A stretch of DNA of 51,602 nt from Sphingobacteriaceae bacterium (GTDB taxonomy: Bacteria; Bacteroidota; Bacteroidia; B-17B0; Aurantibacillaceae). Numbering within the stretch: the stretch's first letter is position 1; the number at the start of each line of letters is the position of its first letter. The notes beneath the pieces are model-generated. The model had not been told where the DNA came from. It did not search any database and worked only from the letters and a program-made list of their open reading frames with translations. Below, one piece after another: positions 36,388 to 46,010 of this stretch. The DNA is taken from positions 1 to 51,602 of the forward strand of contig JAHEYC010000016.1 of assembly GCA_023251775.1 (NCBI GenBank), read 5' to 3'. Made by a program: the position numbers and the translations under genes.

Positions 36388-38036
36388 AATGGTTAAAACA
36401 TATTCTACAGTTTAACCCCGAACAGCCTTTACTGTTCACTCACTTATTTTTCTGGGGATTTTTTGCGGTATGTTTATTAGGTTATTCGTTCATTTATAAA
36501 GTAAATAAATCACGTTCTATTTATTTACTTTTGTTCAGCTTCTTTTTTTATTACAAAACAAACGGCGTATTCATTATGCTGTTGATGTTCACTATTGCGA
36601 GCGATTTTTGTTGGGGACGAATGATCCATAATTCAACCGATGCTTTTAAACGTAAGCTATTCTTGGTTTGTAGCGTTATACTCAATTTAACTTTACTTTG
36701 TTATTTTAAGTATTCATACTTTTTTGCGAGTAGTTGTAATGAGTTATTTGGCACAAGTGATCCTTATTTTAATGGCTTTGCCAGTTTTTCGAATACATTT
36801 TTTGGAACCGAATTTAGAGTAGACAAACTTTTAACGCCTATTGGCGTTTCGTTCTTTACATTCCAATCATTATCGTATACCATTGATGTGTATCGCAATA
36901 AAGTTGAACCGGTAAAAAATATTTTTGATTATGGTTTCTTTGTGTGTTTTTTTCCGCATTTGGTGGCCGGACCCATTGTAAAAGCGCATCAATTCCTTTA
37001 TCAGATCTATCAGCCTTATAATTTGACCAAACTCGAATTTGGGATGGCAGGTTTTTGGATCATGAACGGTTTTGCCAAAAAAATAGTGGCCGATTATATT
37101 GCCGTAAATTTTATTGATCGCGTTTTTACAAGTCCGCATTTATATACCGGTTTAGAATCGGTGATGGCTATTTTTTCTTATTCGCTGCAAGTGTATATGG
37201 ACTTTAGCGGTTATACCGATATTGCTATTGGAATTGCATTGCTTTTAGGTTATCGTTTAAAAACTAATTTCAAATCACCTTACAAAGCCCTTAGTACAAG
37301 TGAATTTTGGAAGCGCTGGCACATTTCTTTGTCGAGTTGGTTGCAAGAATATCTGTACATTCCATTGGGTGGAAATAGATCTGGGAGTATAGGATCCTAT
37401 ATCTGCATTGTGATCATTTCGCTTTTTATGGTTCTGTTAAGCGGAAAATTATGGTTATTATTTTTTCTCGCCGGATTTTTTCTGCTTCTTATTTTTCTTG
37501 CCTTTGCTTTTCCAACGGTGAAACAAAATATCAATACGAATATTAATGTGATGGTTACGATGTTGCTTGGCGGTTTATGGCACGGAAGCAGTTGGTTATT
37601 TTTAATTTGGGGAGGATTGAATGGTTTAGGACTTATCATTCATAAATTCTGGCAAAAGATCTCGCCGTTTAAAAACAATGAAAGTATCCCTATAAAAATA
37701 ATATTGATGTTGGTCACACTCACATTCATTAGTTTCACGCGTATTTATTTTCGGAGTCCAAGCATGGACATTGTGAACCAGATCTACGATCGGATAGGGA
37801 ATCATTTTTCGTTCTATTTGTTAGGGGATATACTTATTGGATATTGGTCGGTATTATTGGTTGTTTTATTGGGTTATTTGATCCATTGGATCCCCGAAAC
37901 CATCAAAGAAAAGTATCGAAATGCTTTTGCAAACCTTCCAATTCCCGCTATGGTAGCGGTTTGCTGCCTGGTTGTATTCTTGCTTTACCAGATCATGAGT
38001 AGCGAAATGCAACCCTTTATTTATTTTCAGTTCTAA
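36384..38036 (+). CDS. MBOAT family O-acyltransferase (AlgI-like)
   Basis: A multi-pass inner-membrane acyltransferase, 550 residues from the ATA at 36384. It has the family core DFSGYTDIAIGIALLLGY, NFKSPYKALSTSEFWKRWH and the catalytic His in LLGGLWHGSSW. The first canonical in-frame start (TTG 36531) would cut off the 49 residues EWLKHILQFNPEQPLLFTHL and what follows, which are the usual N-terminus of this family. No ATG, GTG or TTG precedes it in frame after the stop at 36369, so the true start is probably ATA at 36384, in an ATAG overlap with the TAG stop of the second SGNH gene. It would transfer an acyl group across the membrane. Confidence 0.85.
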   Translation: MEWLKHILQFNPEQPLLFTHLFFWGFFAVCLLGYSFIYKVNKSRSIYLLLFSFFFYYKTNGVFIMLLMFTIASDFCWGRMIHNSTDAFKRKLFLVCSVILNLTLLCYFKYSYFFASSCNELFGTSDPYFNGFASFSNTFFGTEFRVDKLLTPIGVSFFTFQSLSYTIDVYRNKVEPVKNIFDYGFFVCFFPHLVAGPIVKAHQFLYQIYQPYNLTKLEFGMAGFWIMNGFAKKIVADYIAVNFIDRVFTSPHLYTGLESVMAIFSYSLQVYMDFSGYTDIAIGIALLLGYRLKTNFKSPYKALSTSEFWKRWHISLSSWLQEYLYIPLGGNRSGSIGSYICIVIISLFMVLLSGKLWLLFFLAGFFLLLIFLAFAFPTVKQNINTNINVMVTMLLGGLWHGSSWLFLIWGGLNGLGLIIHKFWQKISPFKNNESIPIKIILMLVTLTFISFTRIYFRSPSMDIVNQIYDRIGNHFSFYLLGDILIGYWSVLLVVLLGYLIHWIPETIKEKYRNAFANLPIPAMVAVCCLVVFLLYQIMSSEMQPFIYFQF

Positions 38037-38058
38037 TGACGGTTTCTAAGCTTTTTAG

Positions 38059-38066
38059 TATCTTTA
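38059..38066 (+). promoter_or_regulatory. -7 box before outer-membrane gene at 38082
   Basis: TATCTTTA, seven of eight to TAnnTTTG, with a leader of about 10 bases. No clear TTG at -33. Confidence 0.4.
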
Positions 38067-38081
38067 AACACTTAATTTCAC

Positions 38082-38804
38082 TTGAAGTTCTGTTTTAAAA
38101 TAGCGTTTCTTTTATTTGTGATTCCAACCGTTCTTTTGGGACAAGATGAAACGCCTATTGGTCCTTCCGGTCCTGTCGCCCAACGACCAAATGCGCGCTT
38201 TGTGATCAAAGTTAATGCCGGCATCCCAAAACCTATTACAAGTAATATGTTCCGTAAATGTTTCAACGGTTTTTATGATGCGGGAATTTCGTTTAATTTA
38301 AGAACGATCGGTAATGTTTATTTTGGAATTGGCTATCAAAATATTTTTTTCAAGAACAATGCATACCTAAAGGCTAAATACTTCAATGCCTCTATCCCTT
38401 ATGATACACGCATGTTAGCTGATTGTCCCTTTGTTACCTTTAGTTACGATCGATTCATAAAGGAAAGAGCATATGTTAGTTATTCTATTAATTATGGTTA
38501 CATTATTTCAAGATATACAAGTGTGAATAATGATACTTCTGCCGCCAATTTACCTATAGTAAGTAAAGAATTTACAGCGCAATATATTAAACCGGAAGTA
38601 AGTTTTAATTTTATTGATAAAGAAAATCCATGGGTTTCATTTTCAGTAAGTTTGGCTTACACAACCCTTATTTACAAATTCGATCCAAAGGCTCCGCGCT
38701 TCAATCATTTCGAGGACATACAAAAACGATCAAATAGATATTACATGAGTTGGTTAACCGTGGGGTTTGGGGTAAATGTTTTATTAGGACGAAGCAAAGA
38801 GTAG
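38082..38804 (+). CDS. Outer-membrane beta-barrel protein, hypothetical
   Basis: A 240-residue protein whose start is TTG, chosen because it begins the signal peptide MKFCFKIAFLLFVIPTVLLG. The mature part has a short low-complexity segment (GPSGPVAQRP) and then alternating barrel strands, ending in WLTVGFGVNVLLGRSKE. No known family recognised. It is followed three bases later by the fused E1 gene, so the two share a transcript although their roles seem unrelated. Confidence 0.72.
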   Translation: MKFCFKIAFLLFVIPTVLLGQDETPIGPSGPVAQRPNARFVIKVNAGIPKPITSNMFRKCFNGFYDAGISFNLRTIGNVYFGIGYQNIFFKNNAYLKAKYFNASIPYDTRMLADCPFVTFSYDRFIKERAYVSYSINYGYIISRYTSVNNDTSAANLPIVSKEFTAQYIKPEVSFNFIDKENPWVSFSVSLAYTTLIYKFDPKAPRFNHFEDIQKRSNRYYMSWLTVGFGVNVLLGRSKE

Positions 38805-38807
38805 AAA

Positions 38808-40805
38808 ATGATAACGGCAGAGACACCAGTAAAATTTGATAGAAAAAAATTAAAGGACAGCACTTTGCTTGAGCTTTATAAGAACATTTTAAAGCCGCGC
38901 ATGATTGAAGAGAAAATGCTGTTGTTATTACGTCAAGGTAAAATTGCAAAATGGTTCAGCGGTATTGGTCAGGAAGCAATAAGTGTTGGTGTGGCTTCTG
39001 CTTTGAATGCGGATGAATTTATTTTACCAATGCATCGTAATTTGGGAGTTTTTACAACGCGACAAATTCCTTTCAATCGTTTATTCTCACAATTTCAGGG
39101 CAAGCCGGGTGGATTTACACAAGGACGAGATCGTTCGTTTCATTTTGGGACACAAGACTATAAAATTGTTGGCATGATATCGCATTTGGGTCCGCAAATG
39201 GGAGTAGCCGATGGAATTGCTTTAGCGGATATTTTAAAGAAAGATAAAAAAGTTACTGTTGTATTCAGCGGGGATGGTGGTGCAAGCGAAGGCGATTTTC
39301 ATGAAAGTGTAAATACTGCGGCTGTTTGGAATTTGCCTGTGATATTTATTATTGAGAATAATGGTTACGGTTTAAGTACACCAAGCAACGAGCAATTCAA
39401 ATGCAAGTCGTTTGCCGATAAAGGTATTGGTTACGGAATTGAAGGTATTAGTGTTGATGGAAATAATCTATTGAAGGTTTACGACACGATTAAAACCTTA
39501 GCAGAAGATCTTCGCCAACATCCTCGTCCTGTTATTTTAGAATGTGTTACTTTTCGTATGCGCGGACATGAAGAAGCCAGCGGAACAAAATATGTGCCTA
39601 AAGAATTGTTTGATACATGGGGAAGAAAAGATCCTGTACACAATTTTGAAAAATATTTATTGGGAGAAGGCGTTTTATCCGAAGATATCATTGAGCAATA
39701 TCGTTCGGAAATAAAAAAACAAATTGACGAGGGACTTGAAATTGCATTTGCCGAACAAGTTCCGAAACCGGATACTGAAAAAGAATTACGCGAATTATTC
39801 AAACCATTTATTGTTGGCGAAACAACTACTTCGGGATCTTCAACTAATATGCGTTTTATTGATGCTATTAGTAATGCCATGAAATTAGCTATGCGCAAAC
39901 ATTCTAATTTGGTGTTGATGGGACAAGATATAGCAGATTACGGTGGTGTATTTAAAATTACGGAAGGATTTGTGGAAGAATTTGGAAAAGGAAGAGTTCG
40001 CAATACACCTTTGTGTGAAAGCGCAATTTTGGGAAGTGGTTTTGGTTTATCCATTAATGGATATAAAGCTATGGTAGAAATGCAGTTCGCCGATTTTGTA
40101 AGCGAAGGCATGACACAAATTGTAAATAATTTAGCAAAGAGTCATTACCGTTGGGGACAAAATGCAGATGTGGTTGTGCGCATGCCAACCGGTGCGGCAG
40201 TTGCAGCAGGACCGTTTCATTCGCAAAGTAATGAGGCATGGTTCTTTAAAACACCGGGATTAAAAATTGCGTATCCTGCTTTTCCGTCGGATGCAAAGGG
40301 ATTATTAATTACTGCCTTTGATGATCCAAATCCTGTGATGTTCTTTGAACACAAAGCACTTTACAGAAGCATTAGCGAAGATGTGCCTGACGATTATTAT
40401 AACATTCCTTTTGGAAAAGCGCGTTTGGTGAAACAAGGAAATGATGTAACAATTGTTACATATGGCTTAGGAGTTCACTGGGCTTTAGAATTATTAAATG
40501 AAAATAAAGATATCAATGCAGATCTTATTGATCTAAGAACTTTAGCACCATTAGATACAGAAGCAATTTATGATTCAGTAAAACGAACAGGAAGAGTTTT
40601 GGTATTGCATGAAGATACATTAACAGGTGGAATAGGCGGAGAGCTGGCAGGATTGATCACCGAAAATTGTTTTGAATATTTGGATGCGCCTGTTATGCGT
40701 GAAGGAAGTTTGGATACACCTGTGCCTATGAATGCAGATCTGGAACAAAATTTTTTACCGAAAGAAAGATTTAAGGAGAAGCTCATGAAATTATTGAAAT
40801 ATTGA
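38808..40805 (+). CDS. 2-oxoacid dehydrogenase E1, alpha and beta fused
   Basis: A 665-residue single-chain E1. The N-terminal half is the alpha part, with the thiamine-diphosphate motif GDGGASEGDFHES and closing IENNGYG. The C-terminal half (from about residue 347) is the beta part, with GQDIADYGGVFKIT and the C-terminal VIDLRTLAPLD-type segment. Such fusions are typical of Bacteroidota and are usually assigned to the branched-chain (2-oxoisovalerate) complex. The E2 and E3 partners are not here. The separate pdhB at 16.2-17.2 kb argues that this chain is not the pyruvate E1. A MaoC hydratase follows it. Confidence 0.92.
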   Translation: MITAETPVKFDRKKLKDSTLLELYKNILKPRMIEEKMLLLLRQGKIAKWFSGIGQEAISVGVASALNADEFILPMHRNLGVFTTRQIPFNRLFSQFQGKPGGFTQGRDRSFHFGTQDYKIVGMISHLGPQMGVADGIALADILKKDKKVTVVFSGDGGASEGDFHESVNTAAVWNLPVIFIIENNGYGLSTPSNEQFKCKSFADKGIGYGIEGISVDGNNLLKVYDTIKTLAEDLRQHPRPVILECVTFRMRGHEEASGTKYVPKELFDTWGRKDPVHNFEKYLLGEGVLSEDIIEQYRSEIKKQIDEGLEIAFAEQVPKPDTEKELRELFKPFIVGETTTSGSSTNMRFIDAISNAMKLAMRKHSNLVLMGQDIADYGGVFKITEGFVEEFGKGRVRNTPLCESAILGSGFGLSINGYKAMVEMQFADFVSEGMTQIVNNLAKSHYRWGQNADVVVRMPTGAAVAAGPFHSQSNEAWFFKTPGLKIAYPAFPSDAKGLLITAFDDPNPVMFFEHKALYRSISEDVPDDYYNIPFGKARLVKQGNDVTIVTYGLGVHWALELLNENKDINADLIDLRTLAPLDTEAIYDSVKRTGRVLVLHEDTLTGGIGGELAGLITENCFEYLDAPVMREGSLDTPVPMNADLEQNFLPKERFKEKLMKLLKY

Positions 40806-40845
40806 TCAGTTAACACAGAGCAAGAAACTAAAAACATCAAACATT

Positions 40846-41253
40846 ATGATAAAAATTGGAGACACCTACACCCACGAATTTCAATTCTCGCAAGCAGAAG
40901 TGCAGGCATTTGCAAATGCAACGGGTGATAAAAATCCTGTTCACTTAGACGCGGCTTATGCAGCAACTACCATGTTCAAAAAACCTATTATGCATGGAAT
41001 GTTGAGCGCATCGTTGTTCAGTAAAGTATTCGGAACATTATTTCCCGGCGAAGGAACAATTTATTTAAAGCAATCTTTGTCGTTTTTGCGACCAATGTAT
41101 GTTGATACGGCTTACGAAGCACTTTTTACAGTTAAAGAAGTAATAGCTGAGAAGAATAGGGCAGTGGTTGAGACCATTATTAAGGACAAAGCCACCGGAG
41201 CCCTTTGTACGAGCGGAGAAGCAACGGTTATGAACGTTAACCAAATAAAATAA
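40846..41253 (+). CDS. MaoC-type (R)-hydratase
   Basis: A 135-residue hot-dog-fold enzyme. The hydratase motif is seen as FANATGDKNPVHLDAAYA, with the catalytic Asp and His in the D-x4-H pattern, followed by IMHGMLSASLFSKVFG. It hydrates (R)-enoyl-CoA thioesters. It has no signal peptide and lies 40 bases after the fused E1, so it may serve branched-chain or fatty-acid breakdown in the same transcript. Specificity cannot be read. Confidence 0.9.
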   Translation: MIKIGDTYTHEFQFSQAEVQAFANATGDKNPVHLDAAYAATTMFKKPIMHGMLSASLFSKVFGTLFPGEGTIYLKQSLSFLRPMYVDTAYEALFTVKEVIAEKNRAVVETIIKDKATGALCTSGEATVMNVNQIK

Positions 41254-41290
41254 AACTTCCACCGATGGCGAATAAACAAGGCCAAATACA

Positions 41291-41321
41291 TTTGAATTAA
41301 TGAATTAAAAGGTTATTTTTA
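41291..41321 (+). promoter_or_regulatory. Promoter of POT transporter operon
   Basis: TTTG (41291-41294), 19-base spacer, TATTTTTA (41314-41321). Predicted leader about 13 bases. Confidence 0.6.
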
Positions 41322-41339
41322 CGAATCTAATAAACAACT

Positions 41340-43013
41340 ATGACACAAACAGCAAAACAAACTCATCCTAAAGGTTTATGGGTACTTTTTGGTACCGAAA
41401 TGTGGGAACGATTCAATTTTTATGGAATGCGTACCCTCCTTACACTTTTTATTGTTAACGCTTTATTGATCTCAAAGGAGCAATCCTCAATTATTTATGG
41501 CGGTTTTCTTGGTCTATGTTATTTAACCCCCATGTTAGGCGGTTTTATTTCAGATAGATTTTTGGGAAACAGGAATTGTATCATGTTAGGCGGTTTATTA
41601 ATGGCATGTGGACAAATGTTATTGTTTTGGAGCGCGAGTATTTTTAGCAGCAACTTAGAACTTGCAAAAACAGTTCTCTATATTGCTTTAGGTGTAATCA
41701 TTTTTGGTAATGGTTTCTTTAAACCAAACATCTCAAGCATGGTGAGCAGTCTTTATCCAAAAGAAGAAAAAAGTAAATTGGATTCGGCTTTTACAATTTT
41801 TTATATGGGTATTAACGTGGGCGCTTTCTTGGGTCAATTTATTTGTCCTATGATCGGCGACGTAAAAGATGCGGCTGGTGTAAGAGATGTATTTGCTTTT
41901 AAATGGGGATTTTTAGCGGCGTCGCTTGCGATGTTAATAGGAACAGCAACTTTTTATTTGCTTAAGAATAAATATGTAGTAACTCCAACCGGTCGTGCCA
42001 TTGGTGATCTTCCTTCAAAAAGCGACTCTTCCGATTTTGAAGAAGGAGAAGCGCAAAAGGCATCCTTTACAAATACAGCTTTAATGTTATCTCTTGTTTC
42101 TTTTGCAGCATTAGCAGCACTGTTTCACTTTGCGTTCGAACAAAATTATATTTATTCATGTATCTATGGTAGTGGTTTAACCTTAGCCGGATTGATCGTT
42201 TCTGATAAATCATTAACTAAAATTGAGCGCGACAGGATCTTTGTTATTTACATTGTTTCCTTCTTCGTTATCTTTTTCTGGGCCGCGTTTGAACAAGCAG
42301 GATCTTCACTCACATTCATTGCCGATAATCAATGTGATCGTCATTTTTTTGGTTGGAACATGCCACCATCAATGGTTCAAATTTTTAATGGTTTATTCGT
42401 TGTAATGCTTGCCGTACCATTTAGTATGTTGTGGGATAAAATGAGAGCTAAGGGAAAAGAGCCTATTTCGCCTGCAAAACAAGCCGTAGGCTTATTGTTG
42501 ATCGCTTTAAGTTATTTCATCATCGCGTTTAATGTAGATGGATTAGGGAACAGTGGTTTGTTAGCTGTAAAATGGTTGATCTTACTATATTTGATCCAAA
42601 CATGCGGTGAATTATGTTTATCGCCAATTGGTTTATCGTTGGTTGGAAAATTATCTCCAAAACGTTTTGCATCTTTATTATACGGTGTATTTTTTCTTTC
42701 AAACGCCTCAGGATATGCATTAGCAGGAACATTAGGTTCTATTTTACCTGCAACAGGTGAAGCCTTTACAAAAGCTACTGAGTTGGGAATTGATCTTCAA
42801 GGAATACTTGATAAAAAAGTAGTTCCAACTGCAGAGCAATTAGCTTTATTGACTCAAAATAAAATTGCAGCTGCAAATCCTTCTTTCGCTGGTTTTGAGA
42901 TCCATAATCTTTTTGAATTCTTCATGGTGTTCGTTGCATTAACCGGAGTAGCATCGGTTATTTTGTTTGCGATCACACCAAAGCTTAAGAAAATGATGCA
43001 CGGCGTGAAGTAA
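41340..43013 (+). CDS. POT/PTR2 family proton-dependent oligopeptide transporter, copy 1
   Basis: A 557-residue inner-membrane carrier with about 14 hydrophobic segments. The N-terminal EMWERFNFYGMR (E-x-x-E-R-F) and the PTR2 signature around GNGFFKPNISSMVSSLYP identify the family. It imports di- and tripeptides with protons. It is the first of two tandem copies, one base apart. The two differ clearly in the loop after helix 6, which argues for different peptide preference. Confidence 0.94.
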   Translation: MTQTAKQTHPKGLWVLFGTEMWERFNFYGMRTLLTLFIVNALLISKEQSSIIYGGFLGLCYLTPMLGGFISDRFLGNRNCIMLGGLLMACGQMLLFWSASIFSSNLELAKTVLYIALGVIIFGNGFFKPNISSMVSSLYPKEEKSKLDSAFTIFYMGINVGAFLGQFICPMIGDVKDAAGVRDVFAFKWGFLAASLAMLIGTATFYLLKNKYVVTPTGRAIGDLPSKSDSSDFEEGEAQKASFTNTALMLSLVSFAALAALFHFAFEQNYIYSCIYGSGLTLAGLIVSDKSLTKIERDRIFVIYIVSFFVIFFWAAFEQAGSSLTFIADNQCDRHFFGWNMPPSMVQIFNGLFVVMLAVPFSMLWDKMRAKGKEPISPAKQAVGLLLIALSYFIIAFNVDGLGNSGLLAVKWLILLYLIQTCGELCLSPIGLSLVGKLSPKRFASLLYGVFFLSNASGYALAGTLGSILPATGEAFTKATELGIDLQGILDKKVVPTAEQLALLTQNKIAAANPSFAGFEIHNLFEFFMVFVALTGVASVILFAITPKLKKMMHGVK

Positions 43014-43014
43014 C

Positions 43015-44529
43015 ATGTCTGAAGTTTCGTCTGACTTAGAAAAAATACAAAGCTTCAAGGGAAAATACCCTAGACAATTGTGGCACTTGTTCTTTAGTGA
43101 AATGTGGGAGCGTTTCAGCTTCTACGGAATGCGCGGTATGTTGGTGGTGTTCATGATCGGACAGCTTGGTTACGACAAAGTTGAGGCGAATTTGCAATAC
43201 GGTGCTTCACAATCCTTCGTTTACGCATTTACTTTTATTGGCGGCCTTTTGGCTGATAAGATCTTAGGCTATCGTCGTTCGCTTTATTGGGGTGGCTTAT
43301 TAATGATCATTGGAAGTATTGTGCTTGCAATGGACCCTAAACAATTCTTTTTTATTGGAATTGGATTCAATGTGGTAGGAACAGCTTTCTTTAAACCAAA
43401 TATCTCTTCTATAGTTGGGCGATTATATAAAGATGGTGATCATAGAACAGACGCAGGATTTTCTTTGTTCTATGCCGGTGTGAACCTAGGTGCGTTTATA
43501 GGAGGATACTTATGTGTTTCAATTGGTCAACGTGAACTTTGGGCAAAATATGTTCCGCAAGGTTTAGAATGGAATATAGCATTTGGTTTGGCGGCTATTG
43601 TTATGGTGATAAGCTTGCTTTGGTTTACGAGAACTCAAAAGACCTTAGGGTCAATTGGAAATTCTCCTCTAGTTCATCTTGAAAAAAGAAAGCGAAATCT
43701 TTACGAATTATTGACATATGGTGGTTCTGTAGTTTTAATTCCTATTGTTATAGTTATGGTATCGCAAACTGTTTATACCGATTGGTTCATGCGCATCATT
43801 GGCCCGGCTTCCTTACTATATCTTTTTTATGAAATGAGAAACTATAATTGGGAAGTGAATAAGAAATTAGTTGCCGCCTTATTGTTCATGATATTTTCCA
43901 TTTTCTTCTGGGCTTTCTTTGAGCAGAGTGGGGGGTCTTTAAGTATTTTTGCGGACAATAATCTTACCAATAATATTTTAGGATTGGAATTGGCCCCAAA
44001 TGGTGTAAATAACTCGGCTAACTCTTTATTTGTTATCGTTTTTGCAGCACCCCTTGGAATTTTGTGGTTGTGGATGAATAAGCGAAAAATAGAACCAAAC
44101 ACTATTGTAAAATTTGGTTTGGCATTCCTGTTTCTTGCAGCCGGATTTTATATTTTCTTTTACACACGCGCATTTGTTGATGCCAATGGCGTAACCTCTT
44201 TGGGCGTATTTACTTTTGCTTGGTTTGTAATTACTTTAGGTGAATTATGCTTGTCTCCCATTGGAATGTCGGTTATGACCAAACTTTCTCCCTATAAATT
44301 ACAAGCTGTTGTAATGGGCATGTGGTTCTTAGCTAGTGCATATGGACAGTATTTCGCAGGCTTGTTAGGGGCAAATATTGCAGCTGCATCAGGTGATGCA
44401 AGTAATTCGGAAGCGTTTTTGGTTTATACAGAAGGCTATAAACAGCTTGCTTTGTACGGCTTGATCATTGGAGTACTAATAATCCTTATTTCTCCTATTA
44501 TGAAAAAATTAATGGGTGGGGTGAAGTAA
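43015..44529 (+). CDS. POT/PTR2 family oligopeptide transporter, copy 2
   Basis: A 504-residue paralogue of the upstream carrier with the same EMWERFSFYGMR motif and VGTAFFKPNISSIVGRLY. It is shorter by about 50 residues, mainly in the last third. It begins one base after the stop of copy 1, so both are made from one mRNA. Its own stop directly abuts that of the phosphohexomutase on the other strand, with no gap and no visible terminator. Confidence 0.94.
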   Translation: MSEVSSDLEKIQSFKGKYPRQLWHLFFSEMWERFSFYGMRGMLVVFMIGQLGYDKVEANLQYGASQSFVYAFTFIGGLLADKILGYRRSLYWGGLLMIIGSIVLAMDPKQFFFIGIGFNVVGTAFFKPNISSIVGRLYKDGDHRTDAGFSLFYAGVNLGAFIGGYLCVSIGQRELWAKYVPQGLEWNIAFGLAAIVMVISLLWFTRTQKTLGSIGNSPLVHLEKRKRNLYELLTYGGSVVLIPIVIVMVSQTVYTDWFMRIIGPASLLYLFYEMRNYNWEVNKKLVAALLFMIFSIFFWAFFEQSGGSLSIFADNNLTNNILGLELAPNGVNNSANSLFVIVFAAPLGILWLWMNKRKIEPNTIVKFGLAFLFLAAGFYIFFYTRAFVDANGVTSLGVFTFAWFVITLGELCLSPIGMSVMTKLSPYKLQAVVMGMWFLASAYGQYFAGLLGANIAAASGDASNSEAFLVYTEGYKQLALYGLIIGVLIILISPIMKKLMGGVK

Positions 44530-45936
44530 TTATCCCAACAACGTCTTCTTCGTATGCTCCAAAATATCAAAGGCAATTTCCTTGGTTGCGCCTTCCGCAT
44601 ACAAACGTAATACAGGCTCTGTGCCACTCGCGCGGATCATCAACCATGTATTCTCATCAAAGAAATATTTGTAACCATCAAGATCTTCAATGCGCGAAAC
44701 ATTGTATTTTCCAAAGGCTTTATAACTTCCTTTTTTGCATGCTTCCAATACTTTTTGTTTGGTGGCTTCATCAATATAAAGATCATTACGCTCAAACCAA
44801 AACGTTCCGGTAATATCGTATACCTCTTGAATTAATTGTTTTAATGTTTTTCCTGATTTTGCCATGAATTCCCAAATGGTCAAGCCCATCCAAATCCCAT
44901 CGCGCTCAGGAATATGTCCTTTAATGGCAATTCCTCCACTTTCTTCTCCGCCAACTAACACATCTTCTTTTACCATAATTCCACAGATGTATTTGAAACC
45001 AATTTTCACAACATCCAATGGCAAATTATAATGATCGCACATGTTCTTTATTTTAACCGAAGTACTAAATGCTACGGCTACTTTCCCTTTCATATTTTTA
45101 TACTTCACCATGTAGTGGATCAATAATAAAATAATATGATGCGAGTCCACAAATTTTCCTTCGGCATCGTACAATCCAATACGATCGGCATCACCATCAG
45201 TTGCTAAACCACAAGAGATATCTTTTTTTGTTTTAATGAAATTACTTAAGGGTTGTAAATTCTTATGAATTGGTTCAGGCGCTTGTCCGTGAAAACCGGG
45301 ATTATGATCGTTATGTAAATGATAAATGTTTGGGAATAATTTACTCATTACGCGTTGCCCTGCACCAAACATACTATCATAAACCAAATTCAATTTCGAA
45401 TTCCTGATAGCATCAAGATCAAAATTCTTTTCTACATGTTTAATATAATCGCCCTCGAGGTCAACATATTTTAAAAGACCGTTTTTTTCGGCATCTTTTA
45501 AACTGATCACATCCAGATCGTAAATTGTATCGGGTGGAATGATATCTTCAATTTCTTGCACCAACTCAGGACCAAGCGGCCCGCCATAATGTGCTTTTAT
45601 TTTATAACCATTGTACGAAGCAGGATTATGACTTGCGGTGATGATAACACCCAGATCAGTTTTATATTTTACAGCACCCAACGAGATCATTGGCGTGCTA
45701 ATAAAATCTTTTGCCAAAAACACTTTTACATTGTTAGCTATAAAAACTTTCGCAGCTGTTTCTGCAAATAATTCTCCTGCAAAACGACAATCATGTCCTA
45801 ACACAACGCTTGGTGCTTTGTGTGTTTTATTTAGATATTCACTTACAGCTTCCGTAACGCGAGCTACATTATCTACAGTAAAATCTTTTGCTATAATGGC
45901 TCTCCAGCCGTCGGTTCCAAATTTTATTTTTGTCAT
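44530..45936 (-). CDS. Phosphoglucomutase/phosphomannomutase
   Basis: A 468-residue alpha-D-phosphohexomutase. The active-site serine loop is ITASHNPASYNGYK, the metal-binding loop is DGDADRIGLYD, and the sugar-binding loop is GGEESGG. It converts hexose 6- and 1-phosphates, feeding nucleotide-sugar synthesis. I chose ATG 45936; an in-frame ATG at 45963 lies inside a perfect TATATTTG -7 promoter box and its extra nine residues have no family counterpart. The substrate (glucose, mannose or both) cannot be told from sequence alone. Confidence 0.93.
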   Translation of the reverse strand: MTKIKFGTDGWRAIIAKDFTVDNVARVTEAVSEYLNKTHKAPSVVLGHDCRFAGELFAETAAKVFIANNVKVFLAKDFISTPMISLGAVKYKTDLGVIITASHNPASYNGYKIKAHYGGPLGPELVQEIEDIIPPDTIYDLDVISLKDAEKNGLLKYVDLEGDYIKHVEKNFDLDAIRNSKLNLVYDSMFGAGQRVMSKLFPNIYHLHNDHNPGFHGQAPEPIHKNLQPLSNFIKTKKDISCGLATDGDADRIGLYDAEGKFVDSHHIILLLIHYMVKYKNMKGKVAVAFSTSVKIKNMCDHYNLPLDVVKIGFKYICGIMVKEDVLVGGEESGGIAIKGHIPERDGIWMGLTIWEFMAKSGKTLKQLIQEVYDITGTFWFERNDLYIDEATKQKVLEACKKGSYKAFGKYNVSRIEDLDGYKYFFDENTWLMIRASGTEPVLRLYAEGATKEIAFDILEHTKKTLLG

Positions 45937-45960
45937 ACTACTAAACGTGCAATGTTGTAT

Positions 45961-45968
45961 CAAATATA
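45961..45968 (-). promoter_or_regulatory. -7 box of phosphohexomutase promoter
   Basis: TATATTTG on the minus strand. It overlaps the upstream ATG (45963) and so rules it out as the start. Confidence 0.55.
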
Positions 45969-46010
45969 ATTAAAAAGAGAATGTGTTTTGAGAAATTGAG
46001 TGAGCGAATG

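Noticed and set aside
39479-39898. A 139-codon open frame on the minus strand
   Set aside because: It is an antisense shadow of the well-supported fused E1 gene.
45638-45973. A 111-codon open frame on the plus strand
   Set aside because: It lies wholly over the phosphohexomutase gene and its promoter, in antisense, with no family pattern.
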